The notes: a model not told the origin generated them from the sequence alone. Shown: positions 7,863 through 17,163, counted from the stretch's first letter. The stretch is 64,000 nt of DNA from Arthrobacter ipis (GCF_014694315.1 NZ_JAAOXD010000003.1:356222-420221); one strand, 5' to 3'. Numbers and translations: made by a program.

Positions 7863-9248
7863 GTGGTTCTTTTCTCATTGGTGGCTACACACGCCGACAT
7901 CGACCTCGAAACCGTTGCTCAGCTAAGCAACGGTTCTTCTGGCATTGCCACGTCCGCCCTCGCCGGTTCGCCGGCGGTCAAGGGTGCGGTCGTCCTTGCC
8001 ACCTGCAACCGCTACGAAATCTACGGCGAGGCGCCGCACGCCGACGACGTCGAGGCCGCACGCGCCGCGCTTGTCGGCCAGATCAGCGATTCGAGCGGGC
8101 TCAGCGAGCAGCTGGTGTCCAGGTCATTCAGCACCCGCACCGGCCCCGAGGTCACCGAGCACCTTTTTGCTGTGAGCTCCGGACTCGACTCCGCCGTCGT
8201 CGGCGAGCGGGAAATTGCCGGGCAGGTGCGCCGGGCCCTGATCACTGCCCAGCATGAGGGCACCGCCAGCGCCGGGTTGGTCCGCCTGTTCCAGGCCGCT
8301 TCCAAGACCGCCAAGGATGTCGGCGCGCAGACGGCCCTCGGCTCCCGCGGCCTGTCCATCGTCTCGGTCGCACTCGACCTCGCCACCGACCTTTCCGAAG
8401 AGACCGACTGGTCGAAGAAGAAGGTTGTGGTGTTTGGCACCGGCGCCTACGCCGGAGCCACCATGGCGCTGCTCCGCGAACGCGGCTGCCGCGACATCGC
8501 GGTGTTCTCGTCGTCAGGACGCGCGGCCACCTTCGTGGCAACGCGCGGCGGGACCGCCCTCGACGGCGACACCCTGCACGCGGCCGTCGCTGCCGCCGAC
8601 GTCATGATCGGCTGCAGCGGCTCTGACACGAGGGTGGAAGCCGCCGAGCTCGCCCAGGTCCGCGCCGGATCCGCCCAGCCGCTGATCGCCATCGACCTGG
8701 CGCTCACCCACGATTTTGATCCCGCGGTCGGAGAGCTCGACGGCGTGGAGCTGCTGACGCTGGAGTCCGTGCGGCTCGCGGCGCCCCAGGAGCAGGCGGA
8801 GTCACTCGCGCAGGCCAGCAGCATGGTTACCGGCGCGGCCCAGGCGTTTGAACAGGAACGTGAGGCACGCTCCGTGGATTCGGCCATTGTGGCCCTCCGC
8901 CGTCACACCATGAGCGTGCTCGACGCGGAAATGGAAAAGGTCCGCGCCCGCCACGGCTGCACCGCCGCCGCCGAAGAAGTTGAGTTTGCGCTGCGCCGCA
9001 TGGTGAAGCAGCTGCTCCATGTCCCCACCGTGCGCGCCCGCGAGCTGGCGTCCAACGGCCAGCAGGATGACTACGTCGCTGCGCTGGAAACCCTGTACGG
9101 CATCACCGTGGAGCAGCCGGCCGCCGCGTCAAAGGCCGAGTGCCCTGTGGACCACAGCGCACTCGCTGCAGGCAGCCTGTCGAATACAGGGCCCCTGCAG
9201 GACTCCACAATCCCGCAGGAAAATGAGCCACGCAGGAACTCCGCCTAG
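7863..9248 (+). CDS. hemA: Glutamyl-tRNA reductase
   Basis: First committed step of C5-pathway tetrapyrrole synthesis: NADPH-dependent reduction of glutamyl-tRNA to glutamate-1-semialdehyde. The 461-residue protein has the catalytic cysteine in [15 protein letters not shown], followed by [21 protein letters not shown], the nucleotide-binding [17 protein letters not shown] and the C-terminal dimerisation helix region. GTG 7863 gives the expected start [13 protein letters not shown] and lies at the predicted transcript start. The tail from about residue 430 ([14 protein letters not shown] onward) is variable and probably disordered. Divergent from hemE, so both ends of the pathway could be controlled from one intergenic region. 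Confidence 0.96.
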   Translation: MVLFSLVATHADIDLETVAQLSNGSSGIATSALAGSPAVKGAVVLATCNRYEIYGEAPHADDVEAARAALVGQISDSSGLSEQLVSRSFSTRTGPEVTEHLFAVSSGLDSAVVGEREIAGQVRRALITAQHEGTASAGLVRLFQAASKTAKDVGAQTALGSRGLSIVSVALDLATDLSEETDWSKKKVVVFGTGAYAGATMALLRERGCRDIAVFSSSGRAATFVATRGGTALDGDTLHAAVAAADVMIGCSGSDTRVEAAELAQVRAGSAQPLIAIDLALTHDFDPAVGELDGVELLTLESVRLAAPQEQAESLAQASSMVTGAAQAFEQEREARSVDSAIVALRRHTMSVLDAEMEKVRARHGCTAAAEEVEFALRRMVKQLLHVPTVRARELASNGQQDDYVAALETLYGITVEQPAAASKAECPVDHSALAAGSLSNTGPLQDSTIPQENEPRRNSA

Positions 9249-9344
9249 CATGCATATGTTCTGACAAACTGGACCCCACAAGCTTTCCATAGGTTCCCCG
9301 CGCAGCATTGAAGTTGCCCGTGAAAACCATATTGGGGAGCCATC

Positions 9345-10031
9345 ATGAATTTTTCTTCGCCGGCGTCTGCCGTGCCGTCCCTGAGCCGCCGGCAATTCGG
9401 ACTTATCGTGGGCAGTGGAGCTCTCTTGCTGGTAGGAGGCGGGACATACGGCATCGTGTCCCGCGCCAGACCCGGTGGCGGAGCCGGACTCTCCACAACC
9501 TTCGGCACACTTTCGCTCGTCGACGCCGGACGCCTGGCCAGGCTTGATGCGCAGGGGCGCCCTGCCGCCACGCCGCTCGCCTCGGCCGTATCGCAGGTCA
9601 CGGACGGAACGCGCAGGGCCGCTGCAGCAAGCCAGCCCGGAATCCAGCGCGTCTCCAGCCGTCAGGGTGCCGCGGTGGACGACCACCACGGCGACCCCCT
9701 CCTGGACTCTGACTGGCCGCAGCCCGGCAACTTCACGTGGGGCGACGTCGTCGTGCTCGAAGTGGCACTCACCAATGTCCGGCCCGAGCCTGTCCTGTTT
9801 AGCCCGGGACAGCTGCGCCTCAAGCTGCTGCCCTCCGGCATCACGGTAGCCCCGCAGGACGCCGACCGCGGCCCCGGCACGATTGCCGCCGGCGCCACTG
9901 AGAAGGTGTGGATCAGTTACCTGGCCCCTCACGATTCTGTCGCCATGGAAATCGAGTACACGGGACTGGAGGACGATGCTCCGCAGGCCCTTGCGCTCCC
10001 GCTGCTGACGGTCGCCAAGGTACTCTCATGA
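9345..10031 (+). CDS. Secreted protein with Tat-type signal, unknown function
   Basis: 228 residues. The N-terminus has a twin-arginine motif, LSRRQFG, followed by a hydrophobic stretch (LIVGSGALLLVGGGTYGIV), consistent with Tat or membrane-anchored export. The mature part includes GDPLLDSDWPQPGNFTWGDVVVLEVALTNVRPEPVLFSPGQLRL and IAAGATEKVWISYLAP, phrasing that resembles a beta-sandwich of the kind used for conserved extracellular ligand or copper-handling domains, but no metal motif is visible. ATG 9345 has GGGGAG seven bases upstream. A possible promoter TTGAAG-16-TATTGG lies just before it, so it is likely monocistronic. No function assigned. Confidence 0.75.
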   Translation: MNFSSPASAVPSLSRRQFGLIVGSGALLLVGGGTYGIVSRARPGGGAGLSTTFGTLSLVDAGRLARLDAQGRPAATPLASAVSQVTDGTRRAAAASQPGIQRVSSRQGAAVDDHHGDPLLDSDWPQPGNFTWGDVVVLEVALTNVRPEPVLFSPGQLRLKLLPSGITVAPQDADRGPGTIAAGATEKVWISYLAPHDSVAMEIEYTGLEDDAPQALALPLLTVAKVLS

Positions 10032-10095
10032 AACGCGGCACCGGCTCGCCTGCCGTGCGTGCCAGCCTCCATAAACAGCAGTGAGGGAGGCTGGG

Positions 10096-11295
10096 TCAGT
10101 AGACCGGCTTCTGCGGCTCCACGTCGCGCACCCAGGCGAGGATGCCGCCGTCGAGATGGCTGACGCGCTGGTAGCCCGCCTTCCGGGCCGCTGCCAGCAC
10201 GGCAGCCGAGCGCGTCCCGGCCTTGCAGTGGAACACGATGTCCCTGTCCTGCGGCAGCTCGCTCCACGCCTCGCCGGCCAGAATCCGCCCCTGCGGGATC
10301 AGGACGGACCCGTCGATCCGGACAATGTCGTACTCCCCCGATTCGCGCACGTCCACCAGGTCGAAGTCCTTCAGCCCGGCCTGCCGCGAGGCGAGCATCG
10401 TGGCCAGCTGCGTTGCCGTCACGGTGTGCCCGGAGTCGGCTGTCTCCGCCGGGGCGACGCCACAGAAGGCCTCGTAGTCGGTGAGTTCCGTGATACGCGG
10501 GGCGTCCGGGTCCTTGGACACCCTGATCTCGCGCCAGCTGCCGCCCAGGGCGTCGTACAGCGCCACCCTGCCCAGCAAGGAGCGCCCGACGCCGGTAATC
10601 AGCTTGACAGCCTCCGTCACCATCAACGATCCGACGGCCGCACACAGCATTCCGAACACGCCCCCCTCCCCGCAGGACGGCACGGAGCCGGCCGGCGGGG
10701 CCTCCGGATACAGGTCCCGGTACGTGGGCCCGTGCTGCTCCCAGAAGACGCTGACCTGCCCGTCAAAGCGGAAGATGGACCCCCACACGTACGGCTTGCC
10801 GAGGATGGCGGCGGCGTCGTTCACCAGGTAGCGCGTGGCGAAGTTGTCCGCCCCGTCCAGGATGAGGTCGTAGCCGGCGAAAAGCTCCAGGGCGTTGGTG
10901 GCATCAAGCCTGACGTTGTGCAGCCGGACGTCCACCAGCGGGTTCAGCTCCGCAATGGCGTCCCGGGCGGATTCGATCTTGGGCCGGCCCACGTCCCGCA
11001 CACCGTGGATGATCTGCCGCTGCAGGTTGCTCAGGTCCACGGCGTCGTCGTCGATGATTCCGATGGTTCCCACGCCGGCGGCCGCGAGGTAGAGCAGCGC
11101 CGGCGAGCCCAGGCCGCCCGCGCCGATGACCAGTACTCGCGCGTTCTTCAGCCGGCGTTGGCCGAGTGCGCCGATTTCGGGAATGATGAGGTGCCGGGAA
11201 TACCGCTCCACCTCTTCGGTGGAGAGCCCGGCCGCGGGATCGACGAGGGGGCCCGGGAGCGTGCGGACTGTATTTGCCGTGGACGGAGAAGCCAT
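10096..11295 (-). CDS. moeZ: MoeZ-type adenylyltransferase/sulfurtransferase
   Basis: E1-like enzyme that adenylates the C-terminal glycine of ubiquitin-like sulfur carriers (MoaD, ThiS, CysO type) and transfers sulfur through a rhodanese domain. 399 residues: an N-terminal ThiF/MoeB domain with SRHLIIPEIGALGQRRL and ATP-binding GAGGLGSPALLYLAAAGVG, the metal-region PSCGEGGVFGMLC, DYEAFCGV with a candidate acceptor cysteine, and a C-terminal rhodanese domain from about 300 with the active loop CKAGTRSA. The ThiS encoded at 15.5 kb is a plausible partner. An ATACAT box ending seven bases before ATG 11295 suggests a leaderless transcript, divergent from the TetR gene. Confidence 0.92.
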   Translation of the reverse strand: MASPSTANTVRTLPGPLVDPAAGLSTEEVERYSRHLIIPEIGALGQRRLKNARVLVIGAGGLGSPALLYLAAAGVGTIGIIDDDAVDLSNLQRQIIHGVRDVGRPKIESARDAIAELNPLVDVRLHNVRLDATNALELFAGYDLILDGADNFATRYLVNDAAAILGKPYVWGSIFRFDGQVSVFWEQHGPTYRDLYPEAPPAGSVPSCGEGGVFGMLCAAVGSLMVTEAVKLITGVGRSLLGRVALYDALGGSWREIRVSKDPDAPRITELTDYEAFCGVAPAETADSGHTVTATQLATMLASRQAGLKDFDLVDVRESGEYDIVRIDGSVLIPQGRILAGEAWSELPQDRDIVFHCKAGTRSAAVLAAARKAGYQRVSHLDGGILAWVRDVEPQKPVY

Positions 11296-11379
11296 ACTTC
11301 AATGTATGCCTGAAGATACCGCGCGGTCATATTACCCCCGGGTAAAGTGAAGTTAACTGCAAAGGAAAGAAGGCCAACA

Positions 11380-12048
11380 GTGGTTCATCATGCACCGGTT
11401 GATCGAACTCAGGCCGCGCAATCCAATGCCGGCCCGGGCCGCGCCGCCGGCCAGCGTTCCGCGAGGCTGCCGCGCGACGAGCGCCGGGCCCAGCTGCTGG
11501 CCGCAGCCCAGGAAGTTTTTGTCGCCAACGGGTACCACGGCGCCGCAATGGACGAGATCGCGGAAACGGCCCACGTCAGCAAGCCTGTGCTCTACCAGCA
11601 CTTCCCGTCGAAGCGTGAGCTGTACCTTGCCCTGCTGGACAGCCATCTCGAGGCACTCACCGAACTCATGCTCGGGGCAATGAGCTCCACCACGGACAAC
11701 AAGGAACGCGTGCAGGCCGTCATGCGTGCCTATTTCCGTTTCATTGACAGCGACGACCAGGCGCACCGGCTGGTCTTCGAGTCCGACCTGATCAACGACG
11801 CCGATGTCAGTTCGCGCCTGGAGACGTTCAACAAGACCTTCGCCGAGGCCATAGCGCGGATCATCGCAGAGGACACCAAGCTCCCCCTGATGGAGGCCCA
11901 GCTGCTGGGACGCGGGCTTGCGGGCATGGCCCAGGTCAGCGCGCGCTATTGGCTCGAAACGGACGGAAACCTCGACCTCGATGTCGCCAGCGACCTGATT
12001 TACCGTTTAGCTTGGCGTGGAATCTCTCGCTTCCCCAAAGAGACCTAG
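11380..12048 (+). CDS. TetR-family transcriptional regulator
   Basis: 222 residues from GTG 11380, chosen because GGAAAGAAGG lies about 7 bases upstream; the frame is open 11 codons further but without a site. The helix-turn-helix is at about 30-75: RRAQLLAAAQEVFVANGYHGAAMDEIAETAHVSKPVLYQHFPSK fits TetR_N very well. The C-terminal ligand domain contains AYFRFIDSDDQAHRLVFESDLIND. It is followed after 56 bp by DUF3107, a neighbour pair common in actinobacteria. Ligand and targets are unknown. Confidence 0.9.
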   Translation: MVHHAPVDRTQAAQSNAGPGRAAGQRSARLPRDERRAQLLAAAQEVFVANGYHGAAMDEIAETAHVSKPVLYQHFPSKRELYLALLDSHLEALTELMLGAMSSTTDNKERVQAVMRAYFRFIDSDDQAHRLVFESDLINDADVSSRLETFNKTFAEAIARIIAEDTKLPLMEAQLLGRGLAGMAQVSARYWLETDGNLDLDVASDLIYRLAWRGISRFPKET

Positions 12049-12104
12049 ACTACAACTGAAACTACCTTTGAAATTTCAACCTTGACTGGCTGGGAGGCCT
12101 TGCT

Positions 12105-12329
12105 GTGGAAGTAAAGATCGGCATTCAGAACGTCGGCCGTGAAATTGTGCTGGAATCGGCTCAGGATGCTGACGCTGTGGCCAAAGTAGTGGCCGAAGCC
12201 ATCGCCAAGGGCAGCGAGCTGCGCCTGAACGACGAGAAGGGCCGCCAGATCATCATCCCGGCTAACGTCCTCGGCTACGTCGAAATCGGCGCAGAGGAAG
12301 TGCGCCGGGTCGGCTTCGGCGCACTGTAG
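12105..12329 (+). CDS. DUF3107 family protein
   Basis: 74 residues, start GTG 12105 with a strong GGGAGG upstream. The sequence VEVKIGIQNVGREIVLES...GYVEIGAEEVRRVGFGAL matches the small actinobacterial DUF3107 family, usually an ATP-binding-protein-labelled or unknown protein encoded beside a TetR gene. No catalytic motif is visible. It precedes the next membrane-protein gene by only 8 bp, so TetR, DUF3107 and that gene may be one transcript ending at the hairpin near 12.7 kb. Confidence 0.85.
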   Translation: MEVKIGIQNVGREIVLESAQDADAVAKVVAEAIAKGSELRLNDEKGRQIIIPANVLGYVEIGAEEVRRVGFGAL

Positions 12330-12337
12330 GCCGAGCA

Positions 12338-12640
12338 GTGCTGTCCCTTGTGATCGTGGTCCTGGTGACCGCTGCTGCCGGGTTCATCGTCTGGGCCAAC
12401 GACCGGCGCCACACCAAGTACGGCATCCTCGTGCCGGCAGGCACCGCTGTTTCGGTGGGCGTGCTCGCCTGGATCATGTGCATCTGGGCGGGGCTGGGCT
12501 ACCAGCCGGGCCTGACGTGGCTATCGTGGGTCCTTCCCATGGCGGCCGGAACGGTTGCCGCCCTGGCAGTGGCGGTCTACCTGGGCAGAGCACGCGCCAG
12601 GCAGGACACCCAGCGGCTGACGGCAGCGCTGAAAATCTAA
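12338..12640 (+). CDS. Small membrane protein, three helices
   Basis: 100 residues from GTG 12338. Three hydrophobic segments are visible: LSLVIVVLVTAAAGFIVWA (about 2-20), ILVPAGTAVSVGVLAWIMCIWAGLG (about 30-54) and WVLPMAAGTVAALAVAVYLG (about 63-82), then a basic cytoplasmic-looking tail RARARQDTQRL. No family recognised with certainty. It follows DUF3107 at 8 bp and is probably co-transcribed. Confidence 0.75.
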   Translation: MLSLVIVVLVTAAAGFIVWANDRRHTKYGILVPAGTAVSVGVLAWIMCIWAGLGYQPGLTWLSWVLPMAAGTVAALAVAVYLGRARARQDTQRLTAALKI

Positions 12641-12667
12641 CCACGGCAGGACCAAGCCGGCGCAACG

Positions 12668-12714
12668 CCCCTGGACATCAGTGACCACCACCCAAGCGGG
12701 TGCGTGGTCACTGT
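12668..12714. repeat. Glyoxalase gene relic that also forms a terminator-like hairpin
   Basis: These 47 bases match 13987-14033, inside the glyoxalase part of the downstream fusion gene; about 37 of 42 central positions are identical, in the same orientation. Read on the minus strand they still spell DHAPAWVVVTD. The segment has an 8-bp inverted repeat, GTGACCAC (12681-12688) with GTGGTCAC (12704-12711), plus an inner ACCC/GGGT, followed by TGTCCTTTA, so it may now end the TetR transcript. The mate at 13.99 kb has one mismatch in the outer stem. Confidence 0.7.
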
Positions 12715-12744
12715 CCTTTAACCTGCTTGTCCTTTAACCTGCTT
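12713..12744 (+). repeat. 16-bp direct tandem duplication
   Basis: GTCCTTTAACCTGCTT occurs twice without a gap (12713-12728 and 12729-12744), starting exactly where the glyoxalase-like homology ends. Non-coding. Confidence 0.9.
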
Positions 12745-12810
12745 CTAAATTCCTGAATCGGGTTGGCCTGGTGTGCTGGTGACCGCGTGCTGGGGCCGGT
12801 GGCACGACGT

Positions 12811-12838
12811 TTGCTCAGTACATCGGCGGATGTACCGT
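12811..12838 (+). promoter_or_regulatory. Operator and leaderless promoter of the cmtR-like gene
   Basis: A perfect 7-bp inverted repeat, GTACATC-GGCG-GATGTAC (12818-12835), fills the space between TTGCTC (12811-12816) and TACCGT (12833-12838). The predicted start of transcription is 12845, one base before the ATG. The position fits autorepression by the metal-sensing regulator encoded next. Confidence 0.65.
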
Positions 12839-12845
12839 TGGGCTT

Positions 12846-13172
12846 ATGCAGACTCTGACACATGCTCCGGTGCTGGCCCGGTTCGGGTACGCGGTCTCTG
12901 ACCCGACGCGTGCCCGGATCCTGCTGGCATTGGCCGATGCGCCAGCCTACCCTTCCGACCTGGCTGATGCCCTGGCGGTGTCGCGCCAGAGCATGTCCAA
13001 CCATTTGACCTGTTTGCGCGGCTGCGGCCTGGTGGTGGCGGTCCCGGACGGCAGGCGGGTGCGGTATGAGCTCGCCGACGCCCGGCTGGGCCATGCCATC
13101 CGGGATTTGGTCGGAGTGGTGCTTGCTGTGGATCCGGCGTGCTGCGCTCCTGACGGGACGTGCCTGGCATGA
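12846..13172 (+). CDS. ArsR/SmtB-family metal sensor, CmtR-like
   Basis: 108-residue winged-helix repressor. The recognition region reads YPSDLADALAVSRQSMSNHLTCLRGCGLVVAV. Cys56 and Cys60 in LTCLRGCG sit in the DNA-binding helix in the Cys-x3-Cys spacing used by mycobacterial CmtR for cadmium and lead, and the C-terminal tail has Cys99, Cys100 and Cys106 (PACCAPDGTC), one of which could be the third ligand. Inference: metal binding releases the palindromic operator just upstream. Its stop overlaps the start of the efflux gene (ATGA), so sensor and transporter are coupled. The true metal is not determinable here. Confidence 0.88.
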   Translation: MQTLTHAPVLARFGYAVSDPTRARILLALADAPAYPSDLADALAVSRQSMSNHLTCLRGCGLVVAVPDGRRVRYELADARLGHAIRDLVGVVLAVDPACCAPDGTCLA

Positions 13173-13930
13173 GCGCTGTGCAGCTGTCACTGGCGCCGGC
13201 GCGGCGGGCGGTCCTGAACCGCCGTATCCGCCTCTTCGCGGCGGCGACGATCACCTACAACGTGATTGAAGCCGCGGTGGCCCTGTGGGCCGGCGGCGTC
13301 GCGGACTCATCGGCACTTATCGGGTTCGGGCTGGACTCGGTAATCGAGGTCACCTCCGCCCTTGCCCTGTCATGGCAGTTCTCCTCCAAGGACCCGGAGC
13401 GCCGAGAACACCTCACCCTGCGGATCATCGCCCTGTCCTTCTTCGCGCTGGCAGCCTTCGTGTCCATTGACGCCATCCACTCCCTCACAGGCGGCGGGGA
13501 GGCCCAGCACTCGACCCCCGGGATAGTGATCGCCGCGCTGAGCCTGGCCATCATGCCTGTTCTGTCCTGGCTGCAGCGCCGGGCCGGCCGTGAACTGGGC
13601 TCCAAGACTGCTGTTGCCGACTCCAAGCAGACGCTGCTGTGCACCTACCTCTCCGCCGTCCTTTTGGTCGGTCTCGTCCTGAACAGCACGCTGAGCTGGT
13701 GGTGGGCCGACGCCGGCGCCGCCCTTGTGATCGCGGCGATCGCCGTCCGTGAGGGTGTCAACGCGTGGCGCGGGGATGTGTGCTGCACGGTCCCCGAGGC
13801 GGTGCGCGGTGAACACCAGGAAGCATCGTTTGGGCCTGCCGCGGACGGCTGCTGCGACGGCTGCACAGCATCAGAACCGGCGCCTGCACCGCAGGTACTG
13901 GGCCTGCCGCTGACCCGCTGGGACCACTAA
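13169..13930 (+). CDS. Cation diffusion facilitator-type metal efflux protein
   Basis: 253 residues from ATG 13169 (overlap ATGA with the sensor gene). Membrane segments begin with LFAAATITYNVIEAAVALWAGGVADSSALIGFGLDSVIEV, matching the first two helices of CDF proteins; the second-helix metal motif is atypical, with Asp/Ser/Asp and no His. The paired site is probably in WWADAGAALVIAAIAV. The usual long cytoplasmic domain is absent; instead the C-terminus is cysteine-rich (GDVCCTVPE, DGCCDGCTASE), suited to soft metals. Inference: exports Cd, Pb or a similar ion under the upstream sensor. Its TAA interlocks with the TAG of the convergent gene in CTAA. Confidence 0.87.
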   Translation: MSAVQLSLAPARRAVLNRRIRLFAAATITYNVIEAAVALWAGGVADSSALIGFGLDSVIEVTSALALSWQFSSKDPERREHLTLRIIALSFFALAAFVSIDAIHSLTGGGEAQHSTPGIVIAALSLAIMPVLSWLQRRAGRELGSKTAVADSKQTLLCTYLSAVLLVGLVLNSTLSWWWADAGAALVIAAIAVREGVNAWRGDVCCTVPEAVRGEHQEASFGPAADGCCDGCTASEPAPAPQVLGLPLTRWDH

Positions 13931-14604
13931 GGACCGGATTCAGGGCTCGGGCCCTGGCCTTCCTCGGTGTGCAGGCAGAGCCGGTTCCCCTGGGCATCAG
14001 TGACCACCACCCAGTTGGGTGCGTGGCCACTGTTCATCTGCGCCCCCGTTGCCGCGGTCTTCTCCAGTACGGGTGCCGACTCGGCCTTGGAGCGGTGGAT
14101 GTCCAGATGGAGACGGTTGTCGTTTGGCGTCGGCGTCTCCTGGAACCAGAGGCCGGGGCCGCGCCCGTAGGGGTCAACCAGGTCCCCGGACCGGCCCTTC
14201 CGGTAGCCGAGAGCTACCCGCCAGACCTCGGAAATTTCCGCCGCGTCAGCCGTGTCGATGCCGATGTCCACCGACCGGTACAGGCCGGGCTGGGCCTCGG
14301 CCCCTGCCGCTGAGGCGGCATCGCTGACGGAGGCGGCAGCGCGGGTGTCCCGCCTGGACACCTCCCCGCCGACGTCGTGGGAACTGAACCGGATGAACAC
14401 CCGGTTATAGCGCCAGTCAAGGTCCGGGTGGTGGTCCGTGTCCTCTGCCACGCGTCCGACGGCGGCAATCAGCTCCAGTGCGGCCGCCGCCGTCGGCGTC
14501 TTATAGACAGTGACAAGCCCGCCGAGGCGGTAGCGCCAGTCGGGAAGGCCGGCGAGCGCTTCGTCGATCTGGGCTCGGGTGAGGATGTCGTCCCTGGCGG
14601 CCAC
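13927..14604 (-). CDS. Pterin-4a-carbinolamine dehydratase / glyoxalase-like fusion
   Basis: 225 residues, GTG 14604 with AAGGAG upstream. The N-terminal about 90 residues are PCD/DCoH: ILTRAQIDEALAGLPDW then the active-site signature DTDHHPDLDWRYNRVFIRF, which dehydrates 4a-hydroxytetrahydropterins. From about 105 the protein continues as a VOC/glyoxalase-like domain (LYRSVDIGID...WFQETPTPNDNRLHLDIH...NWVVVTDAQGNRLCLH). The fusion is seen in actinobacteria; the role of the second domain is unknown and the usual metal ligands cannot be assigned with confidence. A nearly identical scrap of this gene's 3' part lies 1.3 kb away at 12.67 kb. It lies 63 bp downstream of thiG. Confidence 0.85.
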   Translation of the reverse strand: MAARDDILTRAQIDEALAGLPDWRYRLGGLVTVYKTPTAAAALELIAAVGRVAEDTDHHPDLDWRYNRVFIRFSSHDVGGEVSRRDTRAAASVSDAASAAGAEAQPGLYRSVDIGIDTADAAEISEVWRVALGYRKGRSGDLVDPYGRGPGLWFQETPTPNDNRLHLDIHRSKAESAPVLEKTAATGAQMNSGHAPNWVVVTDAQGNRLCLHTEEGQGPSPESGP

Positions 14605-14667
14605 AACTGACTCCTTGGCAGTACCGGCTGAGCCGCCCCACGCCGGAGCGGCAGGGATTGGCCGGAC

Positions 14668-15738
<1,071 letters not shown>

Positions 15739-15782
15739 TCAACGTGGCAGTGCCCGCGGCGGGGCGGTGTCCCTTGGGGTGG

Positions 15783-17057
15783 TTAGCCCAGGATTGGGCT
15801 GAGTGCAGCGGCAGGTCCCAGAGGGTCCGGGAGCCCGGGTGAAAACCGGCCCGGCCGGAAGGCGGCCCAGCGCGGATCGGTAATGCCGTCCATGAGCTGG
15901 CGGCAGATGGCCGCGGCGGCCGGGGTCAGCAGGACGCCGTGGCGGAAGAAGCCGGTGGCGATGATGAGGCCGGCCACGTCCGTGCCGCCCCCTTGCCCGT
16001 GTGCCGGCACCCGGCCCAGCAGCGGGGCGTTGTCCGGCGTGCCGGGCCGTGCCCGGGCGGTGGCTTCGAGCAGCTCCAGTTCGGCGACTGCCGGCAGCAG
16101 CGCCTGGGCGTCGCGCAGCAGCTGGTAGACACCCCCGGCGCTGGTGCCCGGCACACCGTCCTCACGCTGGGTGGCACCGATCACCACCGTGCCGTCCCGG
16201 CGGGGCACCACGTACACCGGCACGCCCCGCACCATGCCGCGCACCGTTGCGGTGAGCAGAGGCTGCAGGTGCGCGGGGACCCCGAGCCTGAGGATGTCCC
16301 CGTAGACGGGACGCAGCGGCAGCAGCAGGCCTTCCGGGAGGTTCTGCAGGTGCGCCGCGGCCAGGCCGCTGGCCACCACCGTCTCGGCCGTCCTGACGGT
16401 TCCGCCGCCCGCCAGCCGAACCCCGCAGACCCGCGCGCCGTCCCAGAGCAGGCCGGCGGCGTGCTCGCGCACCGCGTATCCCTCCGCTGCCGCAATCTCC
16501 TGGCCATGGCCGGCCAGCTCGGCAGCAACCGCCCGTACGAGCTTCCGCGGATCCACCTGGTGGTCCGCCGGGATGTCGAGGGCGCAGGAGATCGCGGGGC
16601 TGAGCAGCGGCTCCCGGGAACGTGCCTCACGGATGGTCAGCGGTTCAACATTCAGGCCGTGGGCACGCTGCACGTCCCGCAGGTCCATCAGGGCCCGGCG
16701 GTCCGCCGGATCGGCACCCACCGCCAGGGTCGGCGTCGTCAGGTAACCGGCGTCTTCGCCGGCGGTGAGTGTGGCGGCAAACTCGGGCCATCGTGCGGAG
16801 GATTCCAGCATCAGTTCCAGGAGCCCTTCCTCCTGGTAATGCAGTTCGCTGACCGGGGCGAGCATGCCGGCCGCAGCCCAGCTTGCACCGCTGCCCGGGG
16901 CTTCATCGATGAGCACCACTGAACGCCCGGAGCGCCGTGCCTCCCAGGCGATGCCGTGGCCCACCACGCCGCCGCCAATGACTGCTACATCGGCCTCAAG
17001 CGCGCCGGACTCCGAGGCTCCCGCGGAGCGATCTTCGCCGCTTATTTCAGGGGTCAT
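15783..17057 (-). CDS. thiO: Glycine oxidase ThiO
   Basis: FAD enzyme that oxidises glycine to dehydroglycine for ThiG. 424 residues: VAVIGGGVVGHGIAWEARRSGRSVVLIDE (FAD fold), GASWAAAGMLAPVSE, later RPVYGDILRLG and VPVYVVPRRDGTVVIGATQREDG, and the C-terminal LIIATGFFRHGVLLTPAAA, all as in ThiO. ATG 17057 lies directly after GGAAGGA, which follows the TPP aptamer, so translation can be switched by thiamine pyrophosphate. First gene of thiO-thiS-thiG; a 78-bp gap separates it from thiS. Confidence 0.94.
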   Translation of the reverse strand: MTPEISGEDRSAGASESGALEADVAVIGGGVVGHGIAWEARRSGRSVVLIDEAPGSGASWAAAGMLAPVSELHYQEEGLLELMLESSARWPEFAATLTAGEDAGYLTTPTLAVGADPADRRALMDLRDVQRAHGLNVEPLTIREARSREPLLSPAISCALDIPADHQVDPRKLVRAVAAELAGHGQEIAAAEGYAVREHAAGLLWDGARVCGVRLAGGGTVRTAETVVASGLAAAHLQNLPEGLLLPLRPVYGDILRLGVPAHLQPLLTATVRGMVRGVPVYVVPRRDGTVVIGATQREDGVPGTSAGGVYQLLRDAQALLPAVAELELLEATARARPGTPDNAPLLGRVPAHGQGGGTDVAGLIIATGFFRHGVLLTPAAAAICRQLMDGITDPRWAAFRPGRFSPGLPDPLGPAAALSPILG

Positions 17058-17068
17058 GCAATTCCTTC

Positions 17069-17163
17069 CCTACGCCGGTACTAACCGGATCAGGTCAAGC
17101 GGTCGGCTCTGACGCCCTCTCAGCCCTGCGTCTTTATGACAGCAGTAACGGGCTCCCGCGGTA
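17069..17163 (-). ncRNA. TPP riboswitch (THI element)
   Basis: On the minus strand the conserved blocks are CAGGGCTGAGAGGGCG (near 17109-17129) and ACCTGATCCGGTTAGTACCG (near 17075-17095), ending CGTAGGGAAGGA. The GGAAGGA ribosome-binding site of thiO directly abuts the aptamer, suggesting translational control. A TAAACT box at 17171-17176 would start transcription near 17164, at the 5' edge of the aptamer. Confidence 0.95.
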
